The notes: generated by a model from the sequence alone, not told the origin. Shown: positions 24,061 to 32,016, counted from the first letter of the stretch. The stretch: 33,710 bases of DNA from Planctomycetota bacterium (GCA_031261425.1 JAISJR010000011.1:1-33710); one strand, 5' to 3'. Program-made: numbers and translations.

Positions 24061-24076
24061 TGCAAGCCCCGTGCCA
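24061..24076 (-). promoter_or_regulatory. Sigma-54 promoter of glnN
   Basis: The minus strand reads TGGCACGGGGCTTGCA, which matches the -24/-12 consensus TGGCACG-N4-TTGCA at every defined position, with ten bases between GG and GC. Transcription would begin near 24050, giving a leader of roughly 105 bases. The gene's role in ammonium assimilation fits sigma-54 control. Confidence 0.85.
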
Positions 24077-24209
24077 CCGTCCGCGAGCCGGCGGCGGCGG
24101 CGAACCGCCGCGGTCCATCAACGCCGCTGATGCCGAGAATCCGGCGCGGAATTTCGACGATTGACGAAAAAGCGGGTCCTTTGGCGGGCGTGAAAAAAAT
24201 TAGTTTGTT

Positions 24210-24223
24210 TTACAAAATTGTAA
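24210..24223. promoter_or_regulatory. Possible activator site upstream of the sigma-54 promoter
   Basis: TTACAA-AA-TTGTAA is an inverted repeat about 140 bases upstream of the -24 element, at a distance typical of enhancer-bound activators. It does not resemble the classical NtrC site. It could also be the AT-rich control region of another promoter. Confidence 0.3.
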
Positions 24224-24445
24224 CCGCGCCGGCGGCGTAGCGACAAAAAAGTAAAACAGGGGCGGTGGGAAATTATGAATTGACAATTTTTTCTCACGGA
24301 GGCGCGGCGGACACGGAGAAGCGTCAGTGATAGTTGCTCTATGCAAACCGAGCGAAGCGAAAATTTGAACAGAGCAACCGCATCTGGAAACGTCCGATTA
24401 AAAAATTGGCATTTTGGCGGCGGCGGACTATATTAAAACGAATAA

Positions 24446-24556
24446 TTAAAAATTACAAATTACAAATTAAAAATGGCGGATTGGACTTAAAAATTGCGCG
24501 AAGCGATTTTGACCATCAAACTCCACCATTTGTAATTTTTAATTTGTAATTTTTAA
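24446..24556. repeat. Intergenic palindromic repeat, ATTAAAA arms
   Basis: An AATTACAAATTAAAAATG arm, core TTGCGCGAAGCGATTTTGACCATCAAACTCCACC and a complementary arm lie upstream of the aminotransferase gene. The rest of the divergent gap (23945-24609) holds the sigma-54 promoter and unassigned GC-rich sequence; no gene is seen there. Confidence 0.75.
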
Positions 24557-24609
24557 TGCGTAATTACGGCGATTACCGGCGATAAACCCCCTACGTAAAG
24601 GAATCTTTT

Positions 24610-25716
24610 ATGGCGGTGCAAATGTTGAATATACCGCGTCAGCACGCGGCTTTGGCGACGGCGCTGGAAAACGAATTGTTGGCGGTTTTTCGGAGCGGAA
24701 TGTATATCGGCGGCGACAAAATCGCCGCGTTTGAGCGGAACGTCGCCGACTATTGCGGTTGCCGTTTCGCGGTCGGCGTGTCGTCCGGCACCGACGCTTT
24801 GCTCGCGGCGCTGATGGCGCTGAATATCGGCGCGGGCGACGAGGTTATCACGACGGTTTATTCCTTTTTCGCCACCGCCGGCGTGATTGCCCGCCTCGGC
24901 GCGACGCCGGTTTTTTGCGACATCGACGCGGACACATTTAATATCAATCCCGCTGAAATCGCCGCGAAAATCACGCCGAAAACCCGCGCGATTTTGCCGG
25001 TGCATCTTTACGGGCAGTGCGCCGCGATGGCGGAAATTATGCGCGTCGCCGGCGCGATTCCGGTGGTCGAGGACTGCGCGCAAGCGATTGGCGCGGAGGT
25101 CGCGGGCAAACGCGCCGGCAGTTTCGGCGTCGCCGGCTGTTTCTCGTTTTTCCCCAGCAAAAATCTCGGCGGACTCGGCGACGGCGGGATGCTCACGACG
25201 AACGACGAAGCGTTGGCGCACCGGTTGCGCTTGCTCCGCAATCACGGAATGGAGCCGAAATATCATCATCATTTCGTCGGCGGCAATTTCCGTTTGGACG
25301 CCATTCAAGCGGCGGTGTTGAACATCAAACTGACGGCGCTCGACCAATGGACGGCGGCGCGGCAGAGCAACGCGGCGTGGTATCGCGCGGAATTTGCCCG
25401 CCGCGGTTTGGAGAAATTCGTCAAATTGCCGGTCGAGAGCGCGGGGCGACATATTTACAACCAGTTCACGTTGCGGTGCGAGCGGCGCGACGAATTGGTG
25501 CAATTTTTGCAGGGGCGCGGGATTGGTTGCGATATGTATTATCCGGTGCCGTTCAGCCGGCAGGAATGTTTCCGCTATCTCAATTGCCGCGCCGAGGATT
25601 ATCCCGTCGCCGAAGCGGTCAGCCGCGAATGTGTGTCCATTCCGATTTACGACCAACTGACCGAGGCGGAACGCCGCGAAGTCGCCGCGGCGTTTGCGGA
25701 GTTTTATGCCAATTAA
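24610..25716 (+). CDS. DegT/DnrJ/EryC1 family sugar aminotransferase
   Basis: This PLP-dependent enzyme has 368 residues. Family members transfer an amino group from glutamate to a keto-sugar nucleotide, feeding surface glycan or natural-product synthesis. Seen are the substrate/PLP loop GVSSGTDALLAAL (56-68), VEDCAQAIGA (153-162) and the Schiff-base Lys184 in FSFFPSKNLGGLGDGG. The C-terminal RGIGCDMYYPVPFSRQECF stretch is also typical. The ATG at 24610 follows AAAGGA. It stands alone between repeats, but the epimerase and glycosyltransferase at the left end of the window could belong to the same glycan pathway. That link is inference. The sugar substrate cannot be named. Confidence 0.93.
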   Translation: MAVQMLNIPRQHAALATALENELLAVFRSGMYIGGDKIAAFERNVADYCGCRFAVGVSSGTDALLAALMALNIGAGDEVITTVYSFFATAGVIARLGATPVFCDIDADTFNINPAEIAAKITPKTRAILPVHLYGQCAAMAEIMRVAGAIPVVEDCAQAIGAEVAGKRAGSFGVAGCFSFFPSKNLGGLGDGGMLTTNDEALAHRLRLLRNHGMEPKYHHHFVGGNFRLDAIQAAVLNIKLTALDQWTAARQSNAAWYRAEFARRGLEKFVKLPVESAGRHIYNQFTLRCERRDELVQFLQGRGIGCDMYYPVPFSRQECFRYLNCRAEDYPVAEAVSRECVSIPIYDQLTEAERREVAAAFAEFYAN

Positions 25717-25717
25717 G

Positions 25718-26090
25718 TTCAATTAAAAATTACAAATTAAAAATTAAAAACGGCGGATTGGTTTTACAAAATCGCGCGAAACGCGGCAAATCAAATTAAA
25801 ACGCCCCGCAGGGGGCGTGATGATGAATAACCGGCGGTGTAGCGGGCGGCGGTATCGCCCGCGTAACCGCCGGATTAGCGTCCGACAATAAGCCCCGCAG
25901 GGGCGGGATTATCGGGTGCCGCCGGTCGTTTCTAATTCAATAATCCCGCCCCTGCGGGGCTTGCTTCGTGTGGCGACTCTCCGGCGGTTACGCGCTTCGC
26001 GCTTCACCGCCGGTTATTCATAATTTCGCCCCTGCGGGGCGAGTAGCGGAGTATTACAATTCATCGCCATTTTTAATTTGTAATTCTCCT
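25718..26090. repeat. Composite repeat with CCCCGCAGGGGCG hairpin modules
   Basis: An ATTAAAA left arm is followed by CGCCCCGCAGGGGGCG, an inverted pair ATGAATAACCGGCGG...CCGCCGGTTATTCAT and GCCCCGCAGGGGCGGGATTAT with its complement ATAATCCCGCCCCTGCGGGGC. A short AT-rich right arm closes it. No gene is seen in 25717-26238. Confidence 0.75.
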
Positions 26091-26238
26091 TCCTTCTTTC
26101 AACTTCCCGCCTCCTCCCCCCGCACAATTTTTGCCTCGGGCGAAAAAACATTGCAGTAGCGGCGCGATTCATTCCGATAGAGGGGCGGTCTTTTCTCGCG
26201 CTTACATTTTTTGCACACATACAACGGGAGGCGGGTTT

Positions 26239-27102
26239 ATGAGTACGGCGGCGAAAGTGTTGATTATCGTCAACCTGATTTTGGGCTTGTTGTTCGCCGT
26301 CGGCGAACTCGCGTTGTTTGGCAAACGGGTCAACTGGGTCAAGCAGACGCGCTTGGCGATTAACGAAACCAACGATGTCTATGCCGAACTGAAAACGAAA
26401 ATCAATCAGATGACCGGCGAATATGAAAAAGCCAAAGGCGAAGTCGAAGTTTTGCAAACGCAAATCAATTCGCGCGACAACGAACTGGCGGCGGCGAAAG
26501 CCAAGTTCGAGAGCGTTACGCGCGAGCGCGACGTGTATGAAAAAGAACTCGCCGAAAAACGCAACGAGACCAGCAACTACATCGCGCAGTTGAAAACCTC
26601 CAACGACCGCAACACCAAGTTGCAGGGCAAACTCAACGACGAAATCACGCAGAAACGCGGCTTGGAAGTCGAGCGCGACTGGCACTCCAACCGCGCCATC
26701 GAAGCCGCCGCCGATTTGGTCGAGAGCGAAAGCGAAATGATGCAACTCGCCAAAAACAACGCCGAATTGGTCCGCCGCGTAACTTTGCTTTCGACGCAGT
26801 TGGACAATTACGTTCGCCGCTACGGCGCCGACGCGGAAGCGTCCGCCAATCCGGCGGGCGTGGCGATTAGCGGGCGCGTGTTGCGGGTCGAGTCGGCGCT
26901 GAACTTGGTCATTCTCTCGGTCGGCGAAAAAGACAAAGTGCAAAAAGGAATGGAGTTCGTCATCTCTCGCGACCAAAATTACGTCGCGAAAGTGCGCGTC
27001 GCAAACGTCTATGACGAAATGTGTTCGGCGCAAATCATCGACGGAATGACCGCGAGCGGACAAAAAGTAACCGTGTCCGACACCGCCAGCACGCTGAATT
27101 AA
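26239..27102 (+). CDS. Membrane-anchored coiled-coil protein with MreC-like layout
   Basis: I do not recognise a named family. The ATG at 26239 follows GGGAGG and gives 287 residues. A single N-terminal helix (about 6-27, VLIIVNLILGLLFAVGELAL) precedes a long charged coiled coil (about 40-200) rich in Glu, Lys and Gln. A compact C-terminal beta-rich domain (about 212-285) holds ISGRVLRVESALNLVILSVG, KGMEFVISRDQNYVAKVRVA and GQKVTVSD. Topology would put the coiled coil and beta domain in the periplasm. This order (helix, coiled coil, beta domain) is that of MreC, although sequence identity to MreC is not evident. The next gene encodes a shorter protein with a similar beta domain, and mreB follows two genes later. 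A role in wall elongation or morphology is inferred from context. Confidence 0.75.
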   Translation: MSTAAKVLIIVNLILGLLFAVGELALFGKRVNWVKQTRLAINETNDVYAELKTKINQMTGEYEKAKGEVEVLQTQINSRDNELAAAKAKFESVTRERDVYEKELAEKRNETSNYIAQLKTSNDRNTKLQGKLNDEITQKRGLEVERDWHSNRAIEAAADLVESESEMMQLAKNNAELVRRVTLLSTQLDNYVRRYGADAEASANPAGVAISGRVLRVESALNLVILSVGEKDKVQKGMEFVISRDQNYVAKVRVANVYDEMCSAQIIDGMTASGQKVTVSDTASTLN

Positions 27103-27232
27103 ATTCACAATTAACAATTCACAATTAACAATTAAAAAAACGGAGTTAATCATTAAAATTTCGCGAAGCGATTTTGACCAGCAAAACTCCACAATTGTGA
27201 ATTGTTAATTGTTAATTGTGTCAACTTGCTCT
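27101..27232. repeat. ATTAACA repeat element in the MreB locus, copy 1
   Basis: ATTAACA arm, core ACGGAGTTAATCATTAAAATTTCGCGAAGCGATTTTGACCAGCAAAACTCCAC and a complementary arm, ending near TTGCTCT. The core is almost identical to copy 2 at 27946-28081. Confidence 0.85.
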
Positions 27233-27252
27233 AATTTCAATTTGGGGTTTGT

Positions 27253-27945
27253 ATGCAAGACGACTATGGCATTTATCGCCGTCCGCCGCTGATTTCGTTG
27301 TTGGCGCTGGTCTGCGCGGCGGCGGCGTTATTTTTCGGCTCGTGGTCGGCGCATCTGAAACGCCAACTCGACCGCGAACTGACCGCGCAAGGCGAAGCGG
27401 ACGACGCCCGCGACCGCGCGCTCGCGCATAAAGACCGCGAACTGCAAGAAATGAGCGGTCGTTTGCGTGATTTGCAAGCCGAAATTTACGCCGTCAACGC
27501 GCGGCTCGAAGCGGCAAGCCGCCGCGTCGCCGATAAGCCCTTGGCGCGCGCAACCGCGCCGGCGCCGGTCGAACCGTCAAGCGCGTCAACCGCGCCAAAA
27601 ATTCCGGCGGACGAACCGGCGATAAAAATCGCTTTGCCGGCGGCGACGCAAGACGATGCCGAGGTTTTGTTGCAGGCGTTGGCGAGCGCGGAAGCGCTGA
27701 CCGGCGAAATTTTGACTTACAACCCCGATTATCAGCGCGTTTATTTGAGTTTGGGGTCGGCGAACGGCGGCGTCGCGCCGGGCAACCGCTTTTCGATTTG
27801 GCGCGGCAACGATTACATCACCGACGTGGAAGTGCAGAAAGTTTTTAGCGTAACCAGCGTCTGCCGCGTGCTGAACGAAACGACGGCGGGCTTGCAAGTC
27901 GGCGACGTGGCGCGCCGCGCCAAGCCGAGCGTCGGAACGCTGTGA
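27253..27945 (+). CDS. Second membrane coiled-coil protein, paralogue of the preceding one
   Basis: Unnamed protein of 230 residues. The helix at 13-32 (LISLLALVCAAAALFFGSWS) is followed by a short coiled coil (33-92), a Pro/Ala-rich linker (95-130) and a C-terminal beta domain (about 146-225). The beta domain (GEILTYNPDYQRVYLSLG, PGNRFSIWRGNDYITDVEVQ, GLQVGDVARR) aligns by eye with the C-terminal domain of the previous protein: two strands, a (K/P)Gxx(F)x(I) turn and a (V)xV(x)xV strand. The ATG at 27253 follows GGGG. It lies within the four-gene MreB locus, with repeat elements on both sides. A periplasmic scaffold working with its neighbour is a hypothesis. Confidence 0.75.
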   Translation: MQDDYGIYRRPPLISLLALVCAAAALFFGSWSAHLKRQLDRELTAQGEADDARDRALAHKDRELQEMSGRLRDLQAEIYAVNARLEAASRRVADKPLARATAPAPVEPSSASTAPKIPADEPAIKIALPAATQDDAEVLLQALASAEALTGEILTYNPDYQRVYLSLGSANGGVAPGNRFSIWRGNDYITDVEVQKVFSVTSVCRVLNETTAGLQVGDVARRAKPSVGTL

Positions 27946-28081
27946 AGAGCAATTAACAATTCACAATTAACAATTAACAATTAAAAAACGGAGTTAATCA
28001 TTAAAATTTCGCGAAGCGATTTTGACCAGCAAAACTCCACAATTGTTAATTGTTAATTGTAAATTGTTAATTGTAAATTTC
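27946..28081. repeat. ATTAACA repeat element in the MreB locus, copy 2
   Basis: Directly after the stop codon, AGAGCA begins an ATTAACA arm. It continues with the same core as copy 1 and a TTAATTG arm with TTGTAAAT variants. Confidence 0.85.
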
Positions 28082-28106
28082 TTGTATCAACAACGGAGAT
28101 AAAAAA

Positions 28107-28436
28107 ATGCCTAAAAATGACGATGCTTTGCTGGAAGACAACGGCGCGGACGGAAGCGCGGAGGATGTCGAGGAATACGAAGAGGAAGACGAAGAAAATC
28201 TAGTCATTACCGACGAAGAAGTCGATATGGGCGACGACGACGGCGTCGCGCCGGACGAACTCAAAGAATACGAGCGCCCGATAGAAGTGCACGTCGATAT
28301 GAGCCGCGAATCGTTCACGGCGGTCTTGGCGGTGTCGGCGGCGGCGTATGCGTTGGCGTTCGGCTTGGCGCTGTATCAGTTGAGCGAATACGTCGAACCC
28401 GGATTCTTCGTGTTGTGGTCGGCGGAGATGCCGTAG
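28107..28436 (+). CDS. Small acidic single-pass membrane protein
   Basis: Not recognised. The ATG at 28107 follows CGGAG and gives 109 residues. The first 55 residues are extremely acidic (runs such as EDVEEYEEEDEEN and DEEVDMGDDDG). A short neutral stretch (YERPIEVHVDMSRES) and one hydrophobic helix (about 70-91, AVLAVSAAAYALAFGLALYQ) follow, then a brief C-terminal tail. With no signal peptide, the acidic part is probably cytoplasmic. It is directly upstream of mreB, where it could tether or regulate the filament through its charged tail, but no sequence motif proves this. Confidence 0.75.
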   Translation: MPKNDDALLEDNGADGSAEDVEEYEEEDEENLVITDEEVDMGDDDGVAPDELKEYERPIEVHVDMSRESFTAVLAVSAAAYALAFGLALYQLSEYVEPGFFVLWSAEMP

Positions 28437-28480
28437 GGCGCGCGTAATTTTTTCGGAAAATTTTGCCGAGCGGCAAAAAC

Positions 28481-28603
28481 CAATTAACAATTAACAATTC
28501 ACAATTAACAATTGAGGAGTTAATTATCAAAATTTCGCTCTGCGATTTTGACCGTCAAACCCCACCATTGTTAATTGTCAATTGTTAATTGTTAATTGTT
28601 ACC
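28481..28603. repeat. ATTAACA repeat element in the MreB locus, copy 3
   Basis: ATTAACA arm, core GAGGAGTTAATTATCAAAATTTCGCTCTGCGATTTTGACCGTCAAACCCCACC and TTAATTG arm. It resembles copies 1 and 2 but is more diverged in the core. Confidence 0.82.
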
Positions 28604-28614
28604 GGACGAGGTCT

Positions 28615-29670
28615 ATGATTCTCTTCGACCGCCTGTTGGGGCTGTTCAGCCACGATATGGGCATAGATTTAGGAACGTGCAACACGCTCGTCTATTTGCG
28701 CGGCAAAGGCGTGGTGGTCGCCGAACCGTCGGTCGTGGCGGTCTGGAAAGGCACCAACGAAGTCATCAACAACGGGCAAGCCGTCGGGCTTTACGCCAAG
28801 CGAATGGTCGGGCGGACGCCGGGCAACATCGTCGCCGTGCGTCCGTTAAAAGACGGCGTGATTTCCGATTTGGCGTTAGCCGAGGCGTTGCTCCGCTATT
28901 TCATCAACAAAGTGCATAACAATCACTCGTGGTCGCGACCGCGGGTGATTATTTCGTATCCGAACGGGATTACCGAAGTCGAGAAAAAAGCGATTACGAT
29001 TTCGGCGATGCGGGCGGGCGCGCGCAAGGTCTATTTGGTGCCGGAGCCGTTGGCGGCGGCGGTGGGCGTCGGAATGCAGACGCACGAGCCGACCGGCAAT
29101 ATGATTGTCAACATCGGCGGCGGCACGACGGAAGTGGCGATTATTTCGATGTCGGGGATGGTGGACGCGACGAGTTTGCGCATCGCCGGCGACGAGTTGG
29201 ACGGCGCGATTGTCGGCTACGTCAAGCGGCAACACAACTTGATTATCAGCGATGTCGCCGCCGAGCGCATCAAAATTGAAATCGGTAGCGCCTCCGCGTT
29301 GGACGAAGAATTGAAAATCGATTTGACCGGACGCGACCAAGCCAAAGGGTTGCCGCGGTCGATTGTCTTGCACAGCGAGGAAATTCGCGACGCGATAAAA
29401 GAGCCGGTCGCGCAAATCGTGAACGCGGTGTTGAACACGCTCGAAGCCGCGCCGCCGGATTTGGCGGGCGACATTTACACCAAAGGCATTTTTTTGGCGG
29501 GCGGCGGGGCGCTGTTGCGCGGTTTGGACCGGCTGATTACGCAGGAAACCAAGGGGATTCCGGTGCATATCACCGAAGACCCGTTACGCGCGGTGGTGCG
29601 CGGCACGGGCTGGTTTTTGGACAACTTAAACACCATCGGTCCGGCGTTTGAAAGTTCCGAAGAGGATTAA
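28615..29670 (+). CDS. mreB: Rod-shape determining protein MreB
   Basis: This bacterial actin forms membrane-bound filaments that direct cell-wall synthesis along the cell side. The protein has 351 residues. Phosphate-1 loop GIDLGTCNTLVYLRGKG, the conserved EPSVVAV, the phosphate-2 region GNMIVNIGGGTTEVAIIS and the adenosine motif IFLAGGGALLRGLDRLI are all present and in order. The ATG at 28615 follows GAGG; an upstream frame extension (MLIVNC...) is repeat sequence. No mreC or mreD of recognisable sequence follows; the convergent neighbour is gcvPB. The three upstream genes may take the place of the usual partners. Confidence 0.97.
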   Translation: MILFDRLLGLFSHDMGIDLGTCNTLVYLRGKGVVVAEPSVVAVWKGTNEVINNGQAVGLYAKRMVGRTPGNIVAVRPLKDGVISDLALAEALLRYFINKVHNNHSWSRPRVIISYPNGITEVEKKAITISAMRAGARKVYLVPEPLAAAVGVGMQTHEPTGNMIVNIGGGTTEVAIISMSGMVDATSLRIAGDELDGAIVGYVKRQHNLIISDVAAERIKIEIGSASALDEELKIDLTGRDQAKGLPRSIVLHSEEIRDAIKEPVAQIVNAVLNTLEAAPPDLAGDIYTKGIFLAGGGALLRGLDRLITQETKGIPVHITEDPLRAVVRGTGWFLDNLNTIGPAFESSEED

Positions 29671-29772
29671 AAGGGAGTAAGGTTTTTAAGCGTTTTAAGG
29701 GAGTTAAGGTTTTTAAGAATTTCTAAGTTTCTTAAAATTCTTAAAACTCTTAAACGCTAAACGCTTTTTAGA
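29671..29772. repeat. TTAAAACTC-type inverted repeat between mreB and gcvPB
   Basis: Left units (AAGCGTTTTAAGGGAG, GGTTTTTAAGAATTT) and right complementary units (AAATTCTTAAAACTCTTAAACGCT) form a long AT-rich hairpin between two convergent genes. It may work as a bidirectional terminator. Confidence 0.7.
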
Positions 29773-29792
29773 CGGTCGCGGCGCATCGTCGC

Positions 29793-31238
29793 CTACGCGG
29801 TCAGTTTCGGGCGCCGCGCGGCGGCGGTTTGGTCGAGGCGACCGACCGGCGTCGTTATCGGCGCGCGATGCAATTCTTCCGGCGCGGCTGTGTCCGCCAA
29901 ACGGTTCATCACCGCGACAAATTCGTCCAACGTTTCAAGCGTTTCCGTTTCCGTCGGCTCAATCATCAACGCTTCCGGCACAATCAGCGGAAAATAAATC
30001 GTCGGCGGATGAATGCCGGCGTCGATTAAACCCTTCGCCAAGTCAAGCGTGTGGACGCCCCGCGCCAGCATCTCGGCGGTCGGCGTCGCGACAAATTCGT
30101 GCATACACGGGCGGTCAAACGGCACGGCGAATTTATCGCGCAATTTAACGCGCAAATAATTCGCCGCCAACACCGCGTTCTCCGCCATCTCCCGCAAGCC
30201 GTCCGCGCCAAGCGTCCGCAAATAACAATACGCCTTTACGCACACGCCGATATTGCCGTAAAAAGTCGCGACCCGCCCAATCGACTGCGGGTAATCGTTT
30301 TTCCACACCAATTCAATTTCCGGCATCGCGAGGTCGGACGGCGCGAGACGCGGCGCCGGCAAAAACGGGTCGAGTTTTTCGCAAACGCCGACCGGTCCCG
30401 CGCCCGGTCCGCCGCCGCCGTGCGGCGTGGCGAAGGTCTTGTGCAAATTCAAATGCATTAAGTCAAAACCCATATCGCCGGGGCGGCAAACGCCGGCAAT
30501 CGCATTCAAATTCGCGCCGTCGTAATACAACAAGCCGCCCGCGTCGTGGACAATATCGGCAATCGTCGCGATTTCCGTTTCAAACAGTCCGAGAGTGTTC
30601 GGATTGGTCAGCATTATCGCGGCGGTGCGCGCGCCGCATTTGGCGCGCAGGTCATTGAGGTCGATTAAGCCGTCGGCGCCGGATTTTACCGGCACGGTTT
30701 GGAAGCCGGCGAGCGCGGCGCTGGCGGGATTCGTGCCGTGCGCCGCGTCGGGAATCAGCACTTCGACGCGCTCGCGGTCGCCGCGGCTTTCGTGATACGC
30801 CCGCGCCATGCGCATCCCGACAAATTCGCCGTGCGCGCCGGCGAGCGGCGCCAGCGTGAACGAATGCATTCCGCAAATTTCCGCGAGGTAGCGCTCCAAT
30901 CGATACAATAATTTCATCGTGCCTTGGGCGCGGAAAAATTCCACGTAAGGATGCACGCCGGCAAAGCCCTCCCGCGCGGCGATTTTCTCGTTGATTTTCG
31001 GATTGTATTTCATCGTGCAGGAGCCGAGCGGATAAAAATTATTATCCACCGAAGAGTTTCTGCGGCTTAGCGCGGTAAAATGCCGGACGGCTTCGACCTC
31101 GGCGACTTCGGGCAATTCGGCGGGGCGCTCGCGGATTAGCCCCGGACAAAGTTCGGCGAGCGGTCGTTGCGGCACGTCGCAAGCGGGCAATTGAAAAGTC
31201 CGCCGTCCGGTTCCGCCTTTTTCGTAGATGAGTTTCAT
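29793..31238 (-). CDS. gcvPB: Glycine dehydrogenase (decarboxylating) subunit 2
   Basis: This is the C-terminal half of the split P-protein of the glycine cleavage system, which decarboxylates glycine with PLP and passes the aminomethyl group to the H-protein. It has 481 residues. Motifs seen are NFYPLGSCTMKYNPK near residue 70, IPDAAHGTNPASAALAGF, the PLP lysine Lys267 in HLNLHKTFATPHGGGGPG, and PTIYFPLIVPEALMIEPTE near the end. The ATG at 31238 follows GAGG, and an upstream extension is repeat-derived. The subunit-1 gene (gcvPA), normally directly upstream, is not here: upstream lies the tRNA gene on the other strand. No other gcv genes are in the window, so they must be elsewhere if the system is complete. 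Confidence 0.97.
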   Translation of the reverse strand: MKLIYEKGGTGRRTFQLPACDVPQRPLAELCPGLIRERPAELPEVAEVEAVRHFTALSRRNSSVDNNFYPLGSCTMKYNPKINEKIAAREGFAGVHPYVEFFRAQGTMKLLYRLERYLAEICGMHSFTLAPLAGAHGEFVGMRMARAYHESRGDRERVEVLIPDAAHGTNPASAALAGFQTVPVKSGADGLIDLNDLRAKCGARTAAIMLTNPNTLGLFETEIATIADIVHDAGGLLYYDGANLNAIAGVCRPGDMGFDLMHLNLHKTFATPHGGGGPGAGPVGVCEKLDPFLPAPRLAPSDLAMPEIELVWKNDYPQSIGRVATFYGNIGVCVKAYCYLRTLGADGLREMAENAVLAANYLRVKLRDKFAVPFDRPCMHEFVATPTAEMLARGVHTLDLAKGLIDAGIHPPTIYFPLIVPEALMIEPTETETLETLDEFVAVMNRLADTAAPEELHRAPITTPVGRLDQTAAARRPKLTA

Positions 31239-31268
31239 CGGGTTTAACCTCGGTGAGAAAGGCGCGGG

Positions 31269-31274
31269 ATTGTA
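31269..31274 (-). promoter_or_regulatory. Possible -10 element of gcvPB
   Basis: On the minus strand TACAATCCCG lies about 30 bases before the ATG at 31238. A convincing -35 is not seen, as that region is the CCCTTTT tandem repeat. The hexamer equals those upstream of metK and the epimerase. Confidence 0.3.
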
Positions 31275-31302
31275 AAGGGAAAAGGGAAAAGGGAAAAGGG
31301 CG
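31272..31302. repeat. GGGAAAA tandem repeat
   Basis: Four copies of the 7-base unit AAGGGAA lie in the gap between gcvPB and the tRNA gene. A related CTTTTCCCTCTC (31326-31337) may be the opposite arm of a small element ending near TGCTCAC. Confidence 0.7.
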
Positions 31303-31379
31303 CGATTGCGGCAGTTCACTGCTCACTTTTCCCTCTCATTGACTCGCATTTTGCGGACGCTAATATGTTTTGCGAGAGC

Positions 31380-31469
31380 GGAGAGGTGGCAGAGTGGCCG
31401 AATGCGCGGGCTTGCTAAGCTCGTGAGGCAGAGATGCCTCCCAGGGTTCGAATCCCTGCCTCTCCGCCA
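31380..31469 (+). tRNA. tRNA-Ser (anticodon GCU)
   Basis: A full cloverleaf is seen: acceptor GGAGAGG/CCTCTCC with discriminator G and encoded CCA. The anticodon stem CGGGC/GCTCG has loop TTGCTAA (anticodon GCT, reading AGC/AGU). A long class II variable arm GAGGC-AGAGAT-GCCTC and T-arm CAGGG-TTCGAAT-CCCTG complete it. The long variable arm is typical of serine tRNA. Confidence 0.97.
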
Positions 31470-31533
31470 TTTTTTTCCCCGCCCCCGACCACGCCAAAAA
31501 GTAAAATCCGGCGCTCGCAAAAAGGAGTAGATG

Positions 31534-32016
31534 ATGAAACATTCCGCCCGTTTTACCCTTATCGAAATCGCCATCGCTATCGCCGTGTTCGCCATCGGCA
31601 TCTTGGCGGCAATGGCAATTTTAGTCCCGTCCGTCCGCTGGGGCGCCGACGCCAAAACCGATTTCACCGCGGCGGAAGCGGCGCTGAATTTAATGCAAAC
31701 GGCGAACAACACCGGTGTCGTCGGAATTTATCAAGGACCGGGAACTGCGCCGCAATTTTATCCTTATGTGGCGGCGTTTTATTCCTCCGATACCGATATA
31801 ACGCCGATTCAAACAATCACACCCAATTCAGAAGTGGAAGGAGTGGTCAAGGTCTATCGTAAATTACCGAAAAGTCCGTTTGGCACTGAGGGGACGAATA
31901 ATTTAGCCCAATACCAGAATCCGAGTAGCATTGTGAACAATACGGTGGTCAGCCAAGGCGCCGCGCCGCAAGTGATATTTGCGATGAAAGTTAATTTGCT
32001 GTATCAACTGCCGTAA
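31534..32016 (+). CDS. Type IV prepilin-like protein (pseudopilin)
   Basis: The protein has 160 residues from the second of two adjacent ATGs, which sits at the better distance from AAGGAG. The N-terminus MKHSARFTLIEIAIAIAVFAIGILAAMAIL is a class III signal. It has a short basic leader, Glu at +5 and one hydrophobic helix, with cleavage expected before Phe by a prepilin peptidase. The residue before the cut is Arg rather than Gly. The rest is a soluble domain with no recognised family, containing YPYVAAFYSSDTDITP. It lies just after a tRNA-Ser and two genes before another prepilin, so the two may be minor subunits of a type II secretion or type IV pilus-like machine whose core genes are not here. 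Confidence 0.88.
   Translation: MKHSARFTLIEIAIAIAVFAIGILAAMAILVPSVRWGADAKTDFTAAEAALNLMQTANNTGVVGIYQGPGTAPQFYPYVAAFYSSDTDITPIQTITPNSEVEGVVKVYRKLPKSPFGTEGTNNLAQYQNPSSIVNNTVVSQGAAPQVIFAMKVNLLYQLP

Noticed and set aside
24061-24165. Cobalamin or glutamine riboswitch upstream of glnN
   Set aside because: GCC-rich pieces looked suggestive, but no B12-box or glnA RNA motif could be found, and most of the region lies upstream of the sigma-54 start.
24334-24549. 71-residue open frame upstream of the aminotransferase
   Set aside because: Its second half is repeat sequence, it has no ribosome site and its composition is not protein-like.
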